Notes under the pieces: model-generated | What the model was told of the DNA's origin: nothing | The model's input: only the letters and a program-made list of their open reading frames with translations | Databases searched by the model: none | Program-made: the position numbers and the translations under genes | Source of the DNA: JASHPR01 sp963778075 | Lineage (GTDB): Bacteria > Actinomycetota > Actinomycetes > Streptosporangiales > Streptosporangiaceae | Assembly: GCA_963778075.1 (NCBI GenBank) | Contig: CAVZTJ010000019.1 | Coordinates: 1-64,000, forward strand | Length of the DNA stretch: 64,000 bases | Direction: 5' to 3' | Part shown: piece by piece, positions 57,919 through 64,000 of the stretch | Layout of the letters: the number at the start of each line of letters is the position of its first letter | How positions within the stretch are numbered: the stretch's first letter is position 1

Positions 57919-58689
57919 ATGGGCGGCGATCAGGCCGAGGAAGAGGACCGGCGCGAGCTGGTCAAGCCGCTGCTGGAGCGGTTCATCGCGGACGCGGCCG
58001 GGGTTGTGCCGCTCGTGGCGCTGTGGGCACACGGGTCGCTGGCGCTCGGGGACTACCAACCCGGCCGCAGCGACCTGGACCTGGTGGCGCTGGTCAGCGA
58101 GCACATCGGCGACTCAGGACGGGCCGAGCTGGAGCGCATCCATAAGGCCCTGGCCAGGGACGAGGAGCTGGCGGAAAAGCTGCACTGCTCGTACGTCGTG
58201 GTCTCCGAACTCGCAGACGCCGGCCGCAGCCATGTCACCTGGGCGATGGGTGAGCTGTACGAGCGTCGGGTGTCACCGATCAGCCGTAGGGAACTGCGCG
58301 ACGGCGGCCTGTGCCTGCATGGCCCGGAGCCCGGCAGGATGGTTCCGGCGATCACCGACCAGGAGCTGGCGGACTACGTACGCGCCAATCTCCGCGACTA
58401 CTGGTACCCGATAACGCGCAAGCCCGCGCTGTGGCTGCGCGACATCTGGGTGGACCTGGGGATGCTGACGCTCGCACGAGCGAGCGTGACGCTGCGGGAC
58501 GGGCGGCTCATCGGCAAGCGGGAAGCCCTTGCGGTGCTGGCCCAACTCGATGCCCCCGCCGAGGTCGTGCGCGACATCTACCGGCGTCGCTACGAGGCCG
58601 CGCAGCCGATCTCGGGGCGGTGGCGGTTCCAGCGCGCGTACCTGGCCCGGACCTTCGTGCGGGCCACGATTCCGCGCGTCCTGGCCTGA
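57919..58689 (+). CDS. Nucleotidyltransferase-domain protein
   Basis: A 256-residue protein with an MNT/KNTase-type nucleotidyltransferase fold: HGSLALGDYQPGRSDLDLVALV has the GS motif and the DxD metal pair; a four-helix C-terminal domain follows (TLARASVTLRDGRLIGKREAL). Relatives are aminoglycoside adenylyltransferases and small antitoxin-type enzymes, but the substrate is unknown. ATG 57919 is used; the first 29 codons of the longer frame overlap the repeat element. Confidence 0.8.
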   Translation: MGGDQAEEEDRRELVKPLLERFIADAAGVVPLVALWAHGSLALGDYQPGRSDLDLVALVSEHIGDSGRAELERIHKALARDEELAEKLHCSYVVVSELADAGRSHVTWAMGELYERRVSPISRRELRDGGLCLHGPEPGRMVPAITDQELADYVRANLRDYWYPITRKPALWLRDIWVDLGMLTLARASVTLRDGRLIGKREALAVLAQLDAPAEVVRDIYRRRYEAAQPISGRWRFQRAYLARTFVRATIPRVLA

Positions 58690-58692
58690 CCC

Positions 58693-59292
58693 TCACCAGG
58701 TGCTGGCGAGGAACGTCCAGTTCGGGTACGCGCTGGCCAGCATCGGCCGGTGGGCTTCCCAGCGCCGCGGCCCGATCGGCGCGACCGGCAGCGGCTCTGG
58801 GATTGCGGCCGCGAGCCGGTAGCCCCAGCGAAAGCCGGTGACCGCTGCGACGCGCCTGGTGCGGGCGATGTCTGGCAGCACGACCAGGAATGTCTCGGCG
58901 ACCCACTCGCCATCGGGATGATCGGGATTGGCCGGGGCGTCGAAGAACGTGGGCAGGTAGCCGAAACCGGCCAGCGGCGAGTCCGCCGTGGCGAGCACCG
59001 GCGGCAGGTCCACCTCCACAACCAGCTCGCCGTCGGCCGCGACGCTCCTGCTGATTACCTGCAGCCACCCGACGACCGCCCGGTATCCCTCGCCGTCCAG
59101 GCTCACCTCGGCGCGGATCGCCGGGAAGCCGGCGAACCTGGCGCTGTCGAAACCGGTGGCGGCCAGGTCGAAGCCGAGCGCGGCCGGATCGGTCGTGACG
59201 CCGTAGTGCACGTCGACGGCGCCCGCATCGCCGCGGCAGGTGAACGGCAGCACCAGCGCCGGATCCGGCGCCTGGTACCTGATCGCTGCCAC
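58693..59292 (-). CDS. Protein of unknown function
   Basis: 199 residues, GTG start 59292, good codon bias, no signal peptide or membrane helix. Sequence has beta-rich stretches (AIRYQAPDPALVLPFTCR, FAGFPAIRAEVSLDGEGYRAVVGW) and ends in LASAYPNWTFLASTW. It brings to mind acetoacetate-decarboxylase-like or DUF2071-type barrels, but without clear motifs. Converges on the nucleotidyltransferase gene. Confidence 0.7.
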   Translation of the reverse strand: MAAIRYQAPDPALVLPFTCRGDAGAVDVHYGVTTDPAALGFDLAATGFDSARFAGFPAIRAEVSLDGEGYRAVVGWLQVISRSVAADGELVVEVDLPPVLATADSPLAGFGYLPTFFDAPANPDHPDGEWVAETFLVVLPDIARTRRVAAVTGFRWGYRLAAAIPEPLPVAPIGPRRWEAHRPMLASAYPNWTFLASTW

Positions 59293-59416
59293 GCCGACCG
59301 ATGCTAATGCCCCGGCCTGCGCCTAAGAAAATGGCGCATTCAGCAGCCCCCTCGCGTGATGGCGCGAACGCCGCGATTCTGGTTACCTCGGGAAGATCCA
59401 GCCACGAGGAGGCTTG

Positions 59417-60166
59417 ATGAAGATCGCCGGATCGGTCGCCCTGGTCACAGGGGCTGGCCGCGGGCTCGGCCCGGTGTTCGCCGCAGAACTGGTCAGCCGG
59501 GGAGCCGCCAAGGTGTACGGGGCCGCACGTGATCCTGCCGCCGTCACGGACGCAGGGGTCACGCCCGTCGCACTCGACATCACCGACCCCGATGGCGTCG
59601 CCCGCGCCGCGGAGCTGTGCGCGGACGTCAGCCTGCTGGTGAACAACGCCGGGGTGATGAAGGCCAGCACGTTCATTGACGCGCCCAGCCTGGACGCGGC
59701 GCGGCTCGAGATGGAGACCAACTACTTCGGCACGCTTCGCATGTGCCGGGCGTTCGCACCGATTCTTGCGGCCAACGGCGGCGGCGCGGTGGTCAACATG
59801 CTGTCGGTCACCAGCTTCTTCACCAATCCGTTCAACGCCAGCTACGGCGCTTCGAAGGCGGCGGAGTGGTCTCTGACCAACGGCATCCGCACCGAACTGC
59901 ACCACCACGGCACCCTGGTGGTCGGCGTGCACGCCGGCTTCATCGACACCGACATGGCCGCCGGCCTCGACGTGCCCAAGATCAGCCCGGAATCGGTCGC
60001 CGTGCAGGTCTTTGACGCCGTTGAGGCAGGCCAGGTCGAGGTGCTCGCCGACGAGCGGACCAGGTCAGTCAAGGCGTCGCTGCCGCGAGACCACGAGCTG
60101 ATCTACCCGCCCATCCAGGAGCTGTGGGATTCTGCCTTCAAAGGCGTGAGCCAGGACCGGCCGTGA
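59417..60166 (+). CDS. Short-chain dehydrogenase/reductase
   Basis: A 249-residue SDR: cofactor motif TGAGRGLGP, NNAGVMK, catalytic Ser in LSVTSFFTN and YGASKAA (Tyr-Lys). The stretch after the cofactor loop suggests NADP use. ATG 59417 has GAGGAGG. Its stop overlaps the GTG of the monooxygenase remnant (GTGA), so the two were once coupled. Substrate unknown. Confidence 0.9.
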   Translation: MKIAGSVALVTGAGRGLGPVFAAELVSRGAAKVYGAARDPAAVTDAGVTPVALDITDPDGVARAAELCADVSLLVNNAGVMKASTFIDAPSLDAARLEMETNYFGTLRMCRAFAPILAANGGGAVVNMLSVTSFFTNPFNASYGASKAAEWSLTNGIRTELHHHGTLVVGVHAGFIDTDMAAGLDVPKISPESVAVQVFDAVEAGQVEVLADERTRSVKASLPRDHELIYPPIQELWDSAFKGVSQDRP

Positions 60167-60332
60167 GCACTGCCGAGAACGGCGAGCCGGCAGTCACCTT
60201 TGGCCTGTTCGACTGGGTCGACGCAGACGGGGTGCGGGACGCGGCTCGCTCAGCTATGCGGAGGCGCGCACATCGCTGGAACGTTTCGGCACGCAGGTCG
60301 CCCCTACGCTACGCAGCCTCCACCCGCGCTGA
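60163..60332 (+). pseudogene. Luciferase-like flavin monooxygenase reduced to its two ends
   Basis: GTG 60163 begins TFGLFDWVDADG, the characteristic start of LLM-class flavin oxidoreductases. From about 60243, in another frame, GSLSYAEARTSLERFGTQVAPTL runs to TGA 60330-60332, a typical LLM C-terminus. Around 300 residues are missing between. The 3-prime end overlaps the converging ureohydrolase gene. Confidence 0.65.
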
Positions 60333-61212
60333 GCGCGTCGCGGATGGTGACGGCCAGGCTGCGGCCGTTCGACCCGTCGGGATCGAAGTCGGGGTTGTAG
60401 ATCGCGATCTGCAGGCCCACCGCCGCGCCGGAGGCGATGGCGACCCGGACCACGGATACCAGATCCTCCCAGGCCAGGCCGTTAGGTCGCGGATCGTCGA
60501 CGGCTCGCATGATGCTCTCGTCGAAGACATCGGCGTCGATGTGGATCCAGAACCCTTGCGGGCCGTCCGGGCGGGTCAGGAACCTGATGGCCTGCTTGGC
60601 GGCAGCGGCGGCACCGAGCCCGCGGACCTGCTCGCGGTCCAGCTCGAGCATGTCCGGCGGAAGTGCCTGGCAGCCTCGCCGTTCCCGGTCGGCGGCGTCG
60701 CGGCTGGCAAACACGACGACGTCATCGTCACGGACCAGCGGCCGCTGACCCTCGATGTCACAGACGATGCCGGGGCCGCGGCCGGTGGCGAAGGCGAGGT
60801 CGCTCGCTGACGCCGCGCCACCGATCGGATTCACCTCTGGCTGGTAGAAGTCCGCGTCGCCGTCGATGTAGAGCAATCCGTAGCGCCCGCGCCGCTTCAG
60901 TGCCAGCGCCGCGCCGAGCACGATCGAGCAGTCGCCGCCGAGCACGACGGGAAACTCACCCTCGTCGAGGAGGGCGGCCAGCGCGTTGGCCAGCACGCTG
61001 GAGTAGCCGGCGAGCGCCTGCGGATTCAGGATCTTCGTTCCCGGATCACGGACCGGGCTGTAGCCCTCCGCCGGCATCCGCCCGGCGCGCCGCGCGGCGA
61101 GGCCATCGGCCAGCCCCGCCCCGAGCAGCACATCTGGCGCACGCTCGACCCCCCGGTGCTCGGGAACGTGGCCGAGCGCGGACGGCGCCTCAAGAATTGC
61201 GTACTTCGGCAT
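60304..61212 (-). CDS. Ureohydrolase (arginase/agmatinase family)
   Basis: A 302-residue Mn-dependent hydrolase. Metal motifs: VVLGGDCSIVLG, YIDGDADFY, and IHIDADVFD. It probably hydrolyses a guanidino compound; whether arginine, agmatine or formiminoglutamate is unclear. ATG 61212 has GGAAGG nine bases upstream. The open frame above it belongs to a decayed sigma-factor region. Ends inside the LLM remnant. Confidence 0.88.
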   Translation of the reverse strand: MPKYAILEAPSALGHVPEHRGVERAPDVLLGAGLADGLAARRAGRMPAEGYSPVRDPGTKILNPQALAGYSSVLANALAALLDEGEFPVVLGGDCSIVLGAALALKRRGRYGLLYIDGDADFYQPEVNPIGGAASASDLAFATGRGPGIVCDIEGQRPLVRDDDVVVFASRDAADRERRGCQALPPDMLELDREQVRGLGAAAAAKQAIRFLTRPDGPQGFWIHIDADVFDESIMRAVDDPRPNGLAWEDLVSVVRVAIASGAAVGLQIAIYNPDFDPDGSNGRSLAVTIRDALSAGGGCVA

Positions 61213-61221
61213 GAGCCACAT

Positions 61222-61581
61222 CCTTCCGCGCCGACCCAACCGCAAACCCCCGTCGATCACCGTCGGCCGCAGCGTCAGTTCGGTGCCGTTGCCGAGCGCG
61301 ACGGCGACCTTGGTCACGCCCGCCAAAGCGCCAAGGAGGACCGCTGCAGCCATCCCTGCGGCAGCGAACGCTCGCCGGCGCAGCCGATCTTGCGCACGTA
61401 GGCGCCCGGGTCAGCGGCCCTGCGTACCCGCGGCCAGGAGGCATAGGCCCCGGGCGAACGCTGCCTGCGCCAGGTCCTCGGCAGTCTGCAGGTCACCGGC
61501 TAACCCGTAGCCGAGCCGCACCAGCTGAGCCCAGCGACCATGCATGAAGTCGCTGAACTCAGCGTCTCCCGCAGCGTTCAT
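61222..61581 (-). pseudogene. SigE-family sigma factor / partner gene wreck
   Basis: ATG 61581 with AGGAGG starts a normal SigE-family N-terminus (DFMHGRWAQLVRLGYGLAGD, DLAQAAFARG). Near 61447 one extra base shifts the frame to AYASWPRVRRAADPGAYVRK, after which homology ends and a third frame codes a short membrane-like stretch (MAAAVLLGALAGVTKVAVALG) that may be the tail of a partner gene. Region 4 is absent, so no functional sigma can be made. Confidence 0.65.
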
Positions 61582-61644
61582 GGCCACCTCCTACCACCAC
61601 AGACCACCAGATCTGCGCGGTCGGTTGCACGGCTTAATCCGCTG

Positions 61645-62418
61645 CTACCGGCGCGCCTCCAGGGCGTCCAGATCCCGCTCGGCGTAGAGCCGGTGCTCCC
61701 ATTCTTCGTTGAGGATGACCAGCAGGCATTCACGCACGGGGTAGCTGCGGGGCCGCGGCCAGCCGGGCCCCTCGACCGGCTCGGTATGCGCGTCCAGGGA
61801 CGCGTCGGTCAGGTCCCCGATCACCCGGCGGACGGTGGACATCCGGTCGCGGCGCAGCTCGAGCACGGCGTCGAGCGAGGGCCGCACATCCCGGTCCCGG
61901 GGTACACCCGGCGTATCGGGCATCTCGTCCCACGGCAGGTCCAGGGGATCCCACGGCGACGGGTCGCCGAGGATCGCCCGCCTGATCCAGGCGTCGATAG
62001 CGAACGCCAGGTGACGGAGCGTCTCGATGAACGACCACTCCCCGTCGACCGACTCGTGCAGCAGCTCTGCTGGCAGCCGGCGAGCCCGTTCGACGGTCTG
62101 GCCCCACAGCCGCTCGATGAGGTCCCACGCCTCGCCGAACCCGGCGGGGTCCGCCGGGCGCATCTTGGCCCGGTCCGGGTAGCGCCGGTTCAGTTCGGCG
62201 TCGACGAGGGGTGCGATGTCGACGCCGTTCACCGTCACGTTCAGGAGCTCTCCATAGATGGAGACGTTGGCCAGCTCAACGCCCCGCATCATTGCGCCGC
62301 TCAGGTCGACGCCGGTGAACCGAGCTCCCGACAGGTCGACCGCGCGCAGCTCCGCGCCGCTCAGGTCAGCGCGCTCGAACCGGGAGCCGCGCAGATCGGC
62401 ATCGATGAAGTCGGTCAC
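61645..62418 (-). CDS. Pentapeptide-repeat plus DinB-like protein
   Basis: A 257-residue protein. Residues 1-60 are pentapeptide repeats (ADLRGSRFERADLSGAELRA), which form a right-handed beta-helix; residues 95-250 are a DinB four-helix bundle with ligands in TLRHLAFAIDAWIRRAIL and NEEWEHRLYAERD. The fold suggests a thiol-dependent metalloenzyme or DNA-damage-related protein. After it, 62419-62539 is a gene-free stretch with short CTGCCGACAG and CACAGCTG repeats. Confidence 0.82.
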   Translation of the reverse strand: MTDFIDADLRGSRFERADLSGAELRAVDLSGARFTGVDLSGAMMRGVELANVSIYGELLNVTVNGVDIAPLVDAELNRRYPDRAKMRPADPAGFGEAWDLIERLWGQTVERARRLPAELLHESVDGEWSFIETLRHLAFAIDAWIRRAILGDPSPWDPLDLPWDEMPDTPGVPRDRDVRPSLDAVLELRRDRMSTVRRVIGDLTDASLDAHTEPVEGPGWPRPRSYPVRECLLVILNEEWEHRLYAERDLDALEARR

Positions 62419-62539
62419 CTAAAGGACAGTAACTACCGCTGCCGACAGTTACAACGGCCTACCGCTGCCACAGCTGGCCACAGTTACCACAGCTGCCGAC
62501 AGCCATCCCGAGCGCGCGGAGCTCAGCCGCTCAGGACCG

Positions 62540-62950
62540 CTACGCGGCCGGTGCCTGCGAGATCCGCACCATGTTGCCCGAGGGATCGCGGAATGCGGAG
62601 TCGCGCGGGCCCCAGGGCTGGTCCATGGGCTCCTGAAGCACCTCGGCGCCGGATGCCCGCACCTTCTCGAATACCCCGTCGAGGTCGTCGACACGGAACA
62701 TGATCATCGGCAGAACGCCCTTGGTGAGCAGTTCCTGCAGGGCGTCGCCGTCGGCCTGGGACCGGCCAGCGTGCGGCTCCGACAGCACGATCCCGAGGCC
62801 GGGCTGGTCCGGGCTGCCAAGGGTGACCCAGCGGAAGCCACCCGAACCGACGTCGTTCTGCACCTCAAGCCCGAGCGCGTCGCGGTAGAAGCCGAGTGAT
62901 TCGTCCACGTTGTTGACGGTGACGTGGCAGTACTGGAGTTCGATGGTCAT
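62540..62950 (-). CDS. VOC-family glyoxalase-like protein
   Basis: A 136-residue single VOC domain: QYCHVTVNNVDESLGFYRDA, GIVLSEPHAG, PMIMFRVDDLDGVFEKVR, GPRDSAFRDPSGNMVRI with the metal Glu replaced by Met-Val at the last site, so metal binding may be weak. ATG 62950. Upstream by about 10 bases is the AraC gene on the same strand, so they may form a small operon with the regulator first. Confidence 0.85.
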   Translation of the reverse strand: MTIELQYCHVTVNNVDESLGFYRDALGLEVQNDVGSGGFRWVTLGSPDQPGLGIVLSEPHAGRSQADGDALQELLTKGVLPMIMFRVDDLDGVFEKVRASGAEVLQEPMDQPWGPRDSAFRDPSGNMVRISQAPAA

Positions 62951-62960
62951 GCCGCCAACC

Positions 62961-63401
62961 CTAGGCTGCGGCTCCCCGGGCCGCTTCTCCGTTCCTGCTC
63001 ACCGGGTTCCGCGTCGGCCGGGTGCGCACCTTCGCCACGCACGGGGGCATCGCGGTTACGGCCGGATGCTCCCGGCTGCGATACGCGCTCGGCGTCTCCC
63101 CGACGATTTCGGTGAAGCGCGAGCTGAACGAGCCGAGTGAGGTACAGCCGACGGTCATGCACGCGTCGGTCACGCTCATGCCGCCACGCAGCAGAGCCAT
63201 CGCGCGCTCGATCCGGCGGGTCATGAGATAGCCGTACGGCGTCTCGCCGTAGGCCGCCCGGAACTGCCGCGAGAAGTGCGCCGGCGACATGAAGGCGTGC
63301 TGGGCCATCGTCGGCACATCAAGCGGACGGGCGTACTCCCGGTCGATAAGATCCCGTGCCCGGCGCAGGTGCGCCAAGTTCGCGAGCTCTTGCGGGGTCA
63401 T
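62961..63401 (-). CDS. AraC-family regulator (DNA-binding domain only)
   Basis: A 146-residue protein consisting mainly of the double HTH of AraC: DLIDREYARPLDVPTMAQHAFMSPAHFSRQFRAAYGETPYGYL, then SVTDACMTVGCTSLGSFSSRF. The usual sensory domain is absent; the C-terminal 35 residues are basic and disordered. It probably controls the neighbouring VOC gene. ATG 63401. The 86 bases beyond it hold no gene before the small Cys-rich ORF. Confidence 0.88.
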   Translation of the reverse strand: MTPQELANLAHLRRARDLIDREYARPLDVPTMAQHAFMSPAHFSRQFRAAYGETPYGYLMTRRIERAMALLRGGMSVTDACMTVGCTSLGSFSSRFTEIVGETPSAYRSREHPAVTAMPPCVAKVRTRPTRNPVSRNGEAARGAAA

Positions 63402-63487
63402 CCCACGACGCTACCATCCGCCCGCTGACAAACGCGGCTGACCTGCATAAACGCCTGAGCAGCCGGGCAGGCCCGCGGGCGTCTCGT

Positions 63488-63661
63488 TCATCGCCTGAAA
63501 AAGAACCAGCGCCAGAAGCGGCGGGTACCCATCAGGCGGGGCCAGTCACGCAGCGGGGGGCCCGGGGTAACAGTGTGGATGCACATGCCTGCACCGCCGG
63601 GGAGCAAACAGGTACCGCGGCAGTTTCCCCAGCAGTGCTTGCAATGAAGAGTCCGCGGCAT
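63488..63661 (-). CDS. Cys-rich small protein after the ABC binding-protein gene
   Basis: 57 residues. The start LHCKHCWGNCRGTC has four Cys in C-x2-C-x3-C-x3-C spacing, with CIH nearby, a likely metal-binding knot; the end FWRWFFFRR is aromatic and basic. ATG 63661 lies ten bases after the binding-protein stop, suggesting translation with that operon. I do not recognise the family. Confidence 0.5.
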   Translation of the reverse strand: MPRTLHCKHCWGNCRGTCLLPGGAGMCIHTVTPGPPLRDWPRLMGTRRFWRWFFFRR

Positions 63662-63671
63662 ACCTACTTGT

Positions 63672-64000
63672 CTACTTGACGAAGTACCAGTCCTCCGGGT
63701 TGATGCTGAGCGTCGGGCTCTGCGGGTTGACGCCGCGCAGGTTACCGGCAACCTCGGTAAGGCTGTAGGCGCCGTCCGGCTGCCAGATGACCGGCAGCCT
63801 GGGTGCCAGGTAGTTCTGCCAGGCGTACATGTATGACAGGTTTCCGCTGGTCAGCGTCTTGTTGATGAGCGCGTCGTTCGTGCTGTCACAGAACCCGCCG
63901 GAGTCGCCGATCGCGTCACACTTGAACAGCACCTCGCCCGTCGGCAGATAGTCGGGGGCGAACGTGAAGCCGGTGCCGTAGTTGGCCATGTCCCAGTTGC
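63672..64000 (-). CDS. Peptide/nickel ABC transporter substrate-binding protein (C-terminal part)
   Basis: The frame is open to the window edge, so the N-terminus lies outside. The visible 109 residues match the end of DppA/OppA-type binding proteins (FAPDYLPTGEVLFKCDAI, NDALINKTL, AWQNYLAPRLPVIW). It should bind oligopeptides or a similar solute outside the cell. A Cys-rich small ORF follows by ten bases. Confidence 0.82.
   Translation of the reverse strand, partial: NWDMANYGTGFTFAPDYLPTGEVLFKCDAIGDSGGFCDSTNDALINKTLTSGNLSYMYAWQNYLAPRLPVIWQPDGAYSLTEVAGNLRGVNPQSPTLSINPEDWYFVK

Overview
This window is GC-rich DNA (visibly about 70% GC) from an actinobacterium. The markers are mycothiol synthase MshD, the nitrogen regulator GlnR, the MurT/GatD amidotransferase pair, a 32-residue bS22 ribosomal protein, a WYL regulator and an actinobacterial-type cysteine leader peptide. 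Coiled-coil, DUF1707 and zf-HC2 proteins suggest a filamentous actinomycete (Streptosporangiales or Frankiales-like). That placement is inference; no rRNA or tRNA gene was seen.

Layout. 1-5.4 kb: an SRPBCC gene end, then a leftward block (acyltransferase, bS22, small HTH protein, proC) that matches the order of M. tuberculosis Rv0502-Rv0500, followed by proline dehydrogenase, YgfZ and a Fur regulator. 5.4-6 kb has no ordinary gene but holds a very strong Shine-Dalgarno, a 12-codon ORF and many hairpins. 6-12 kb: nitrobindin with a coupled micro membrane protein, a broken SpoIIE phosphatase, glutaminyl cyclase, an FtsH-like protease with a lipoprotein, and DsrE. 12-17.4 kb: a HerA-like ATPase, murT and gatD in one run. 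17.5-24.6 kb: small regulators and enzymes, lgt, and several decayed genes. 24.6-29.7 kb: a GDT1-type Mn exporter behind a yybP-ykoY riboswitch, then three genes of a putative membrane complex related to conjugation coupling proteins but with altered ATPase motifs. 29.7-36 kb: an unusual phosphate operon (pstB-pstS-pstC-pstA-gntR) followed by the wreck of a second pstS and the last codons of a second gntR. 36-42 kb: a sulfur operon (DUF4395, sulfurtransferase, DUF1416) behind a cysteine leader peptide, thioredoxin, a sigma/anti-sigma pair, MoaD-like, glnR and mshD; content and order resemble Rv0813c-Rv0820. 42-56.6 kb: gamma carbonic anhydrase, a DivIVA-like collagen-repeat protein, a two-component system, a frameshifted chitinase, Ppx, DUF427, dipeptidase, an MptB-like mannosyltransferase and PrsW. 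56.6-64 kb: small accessory enzymes mixed with gene wreckage, ending in a peptide-transporter binding protein that runs off the window.

How it fits together. Phosphate (pst, ppx), nitrogen (glnR) and sulfur/cysteine (leader peptide, sulfurtransferase, MoaD-like, mshD) functions lie close together, with cis-elements visible for several: a PHO-box-like repeat, a cysteine leader with hairpin, a manganese riboswitch and a hairpin before the glnR ribosome binding site.

The most striking feature is repeated gene decay by internal deletion or fusion: a PtxD-like dehydrogenase without its Rossmann fold, pstS without its phosphate loops, an MFS-kinase chimera, a luciferase-like monooxygenase reduced to its two ends, a collapsed sigma factor, a headless ClC channel and a truncated phosphatase. 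The best candidates for undescribed biology are the 5.5 kb structured RNA/micro-ORF, the 25.6-29.7 kb cluster with a changed coupling protein, and a 50-bp hairpin element present in two copies whose stems co-vary.
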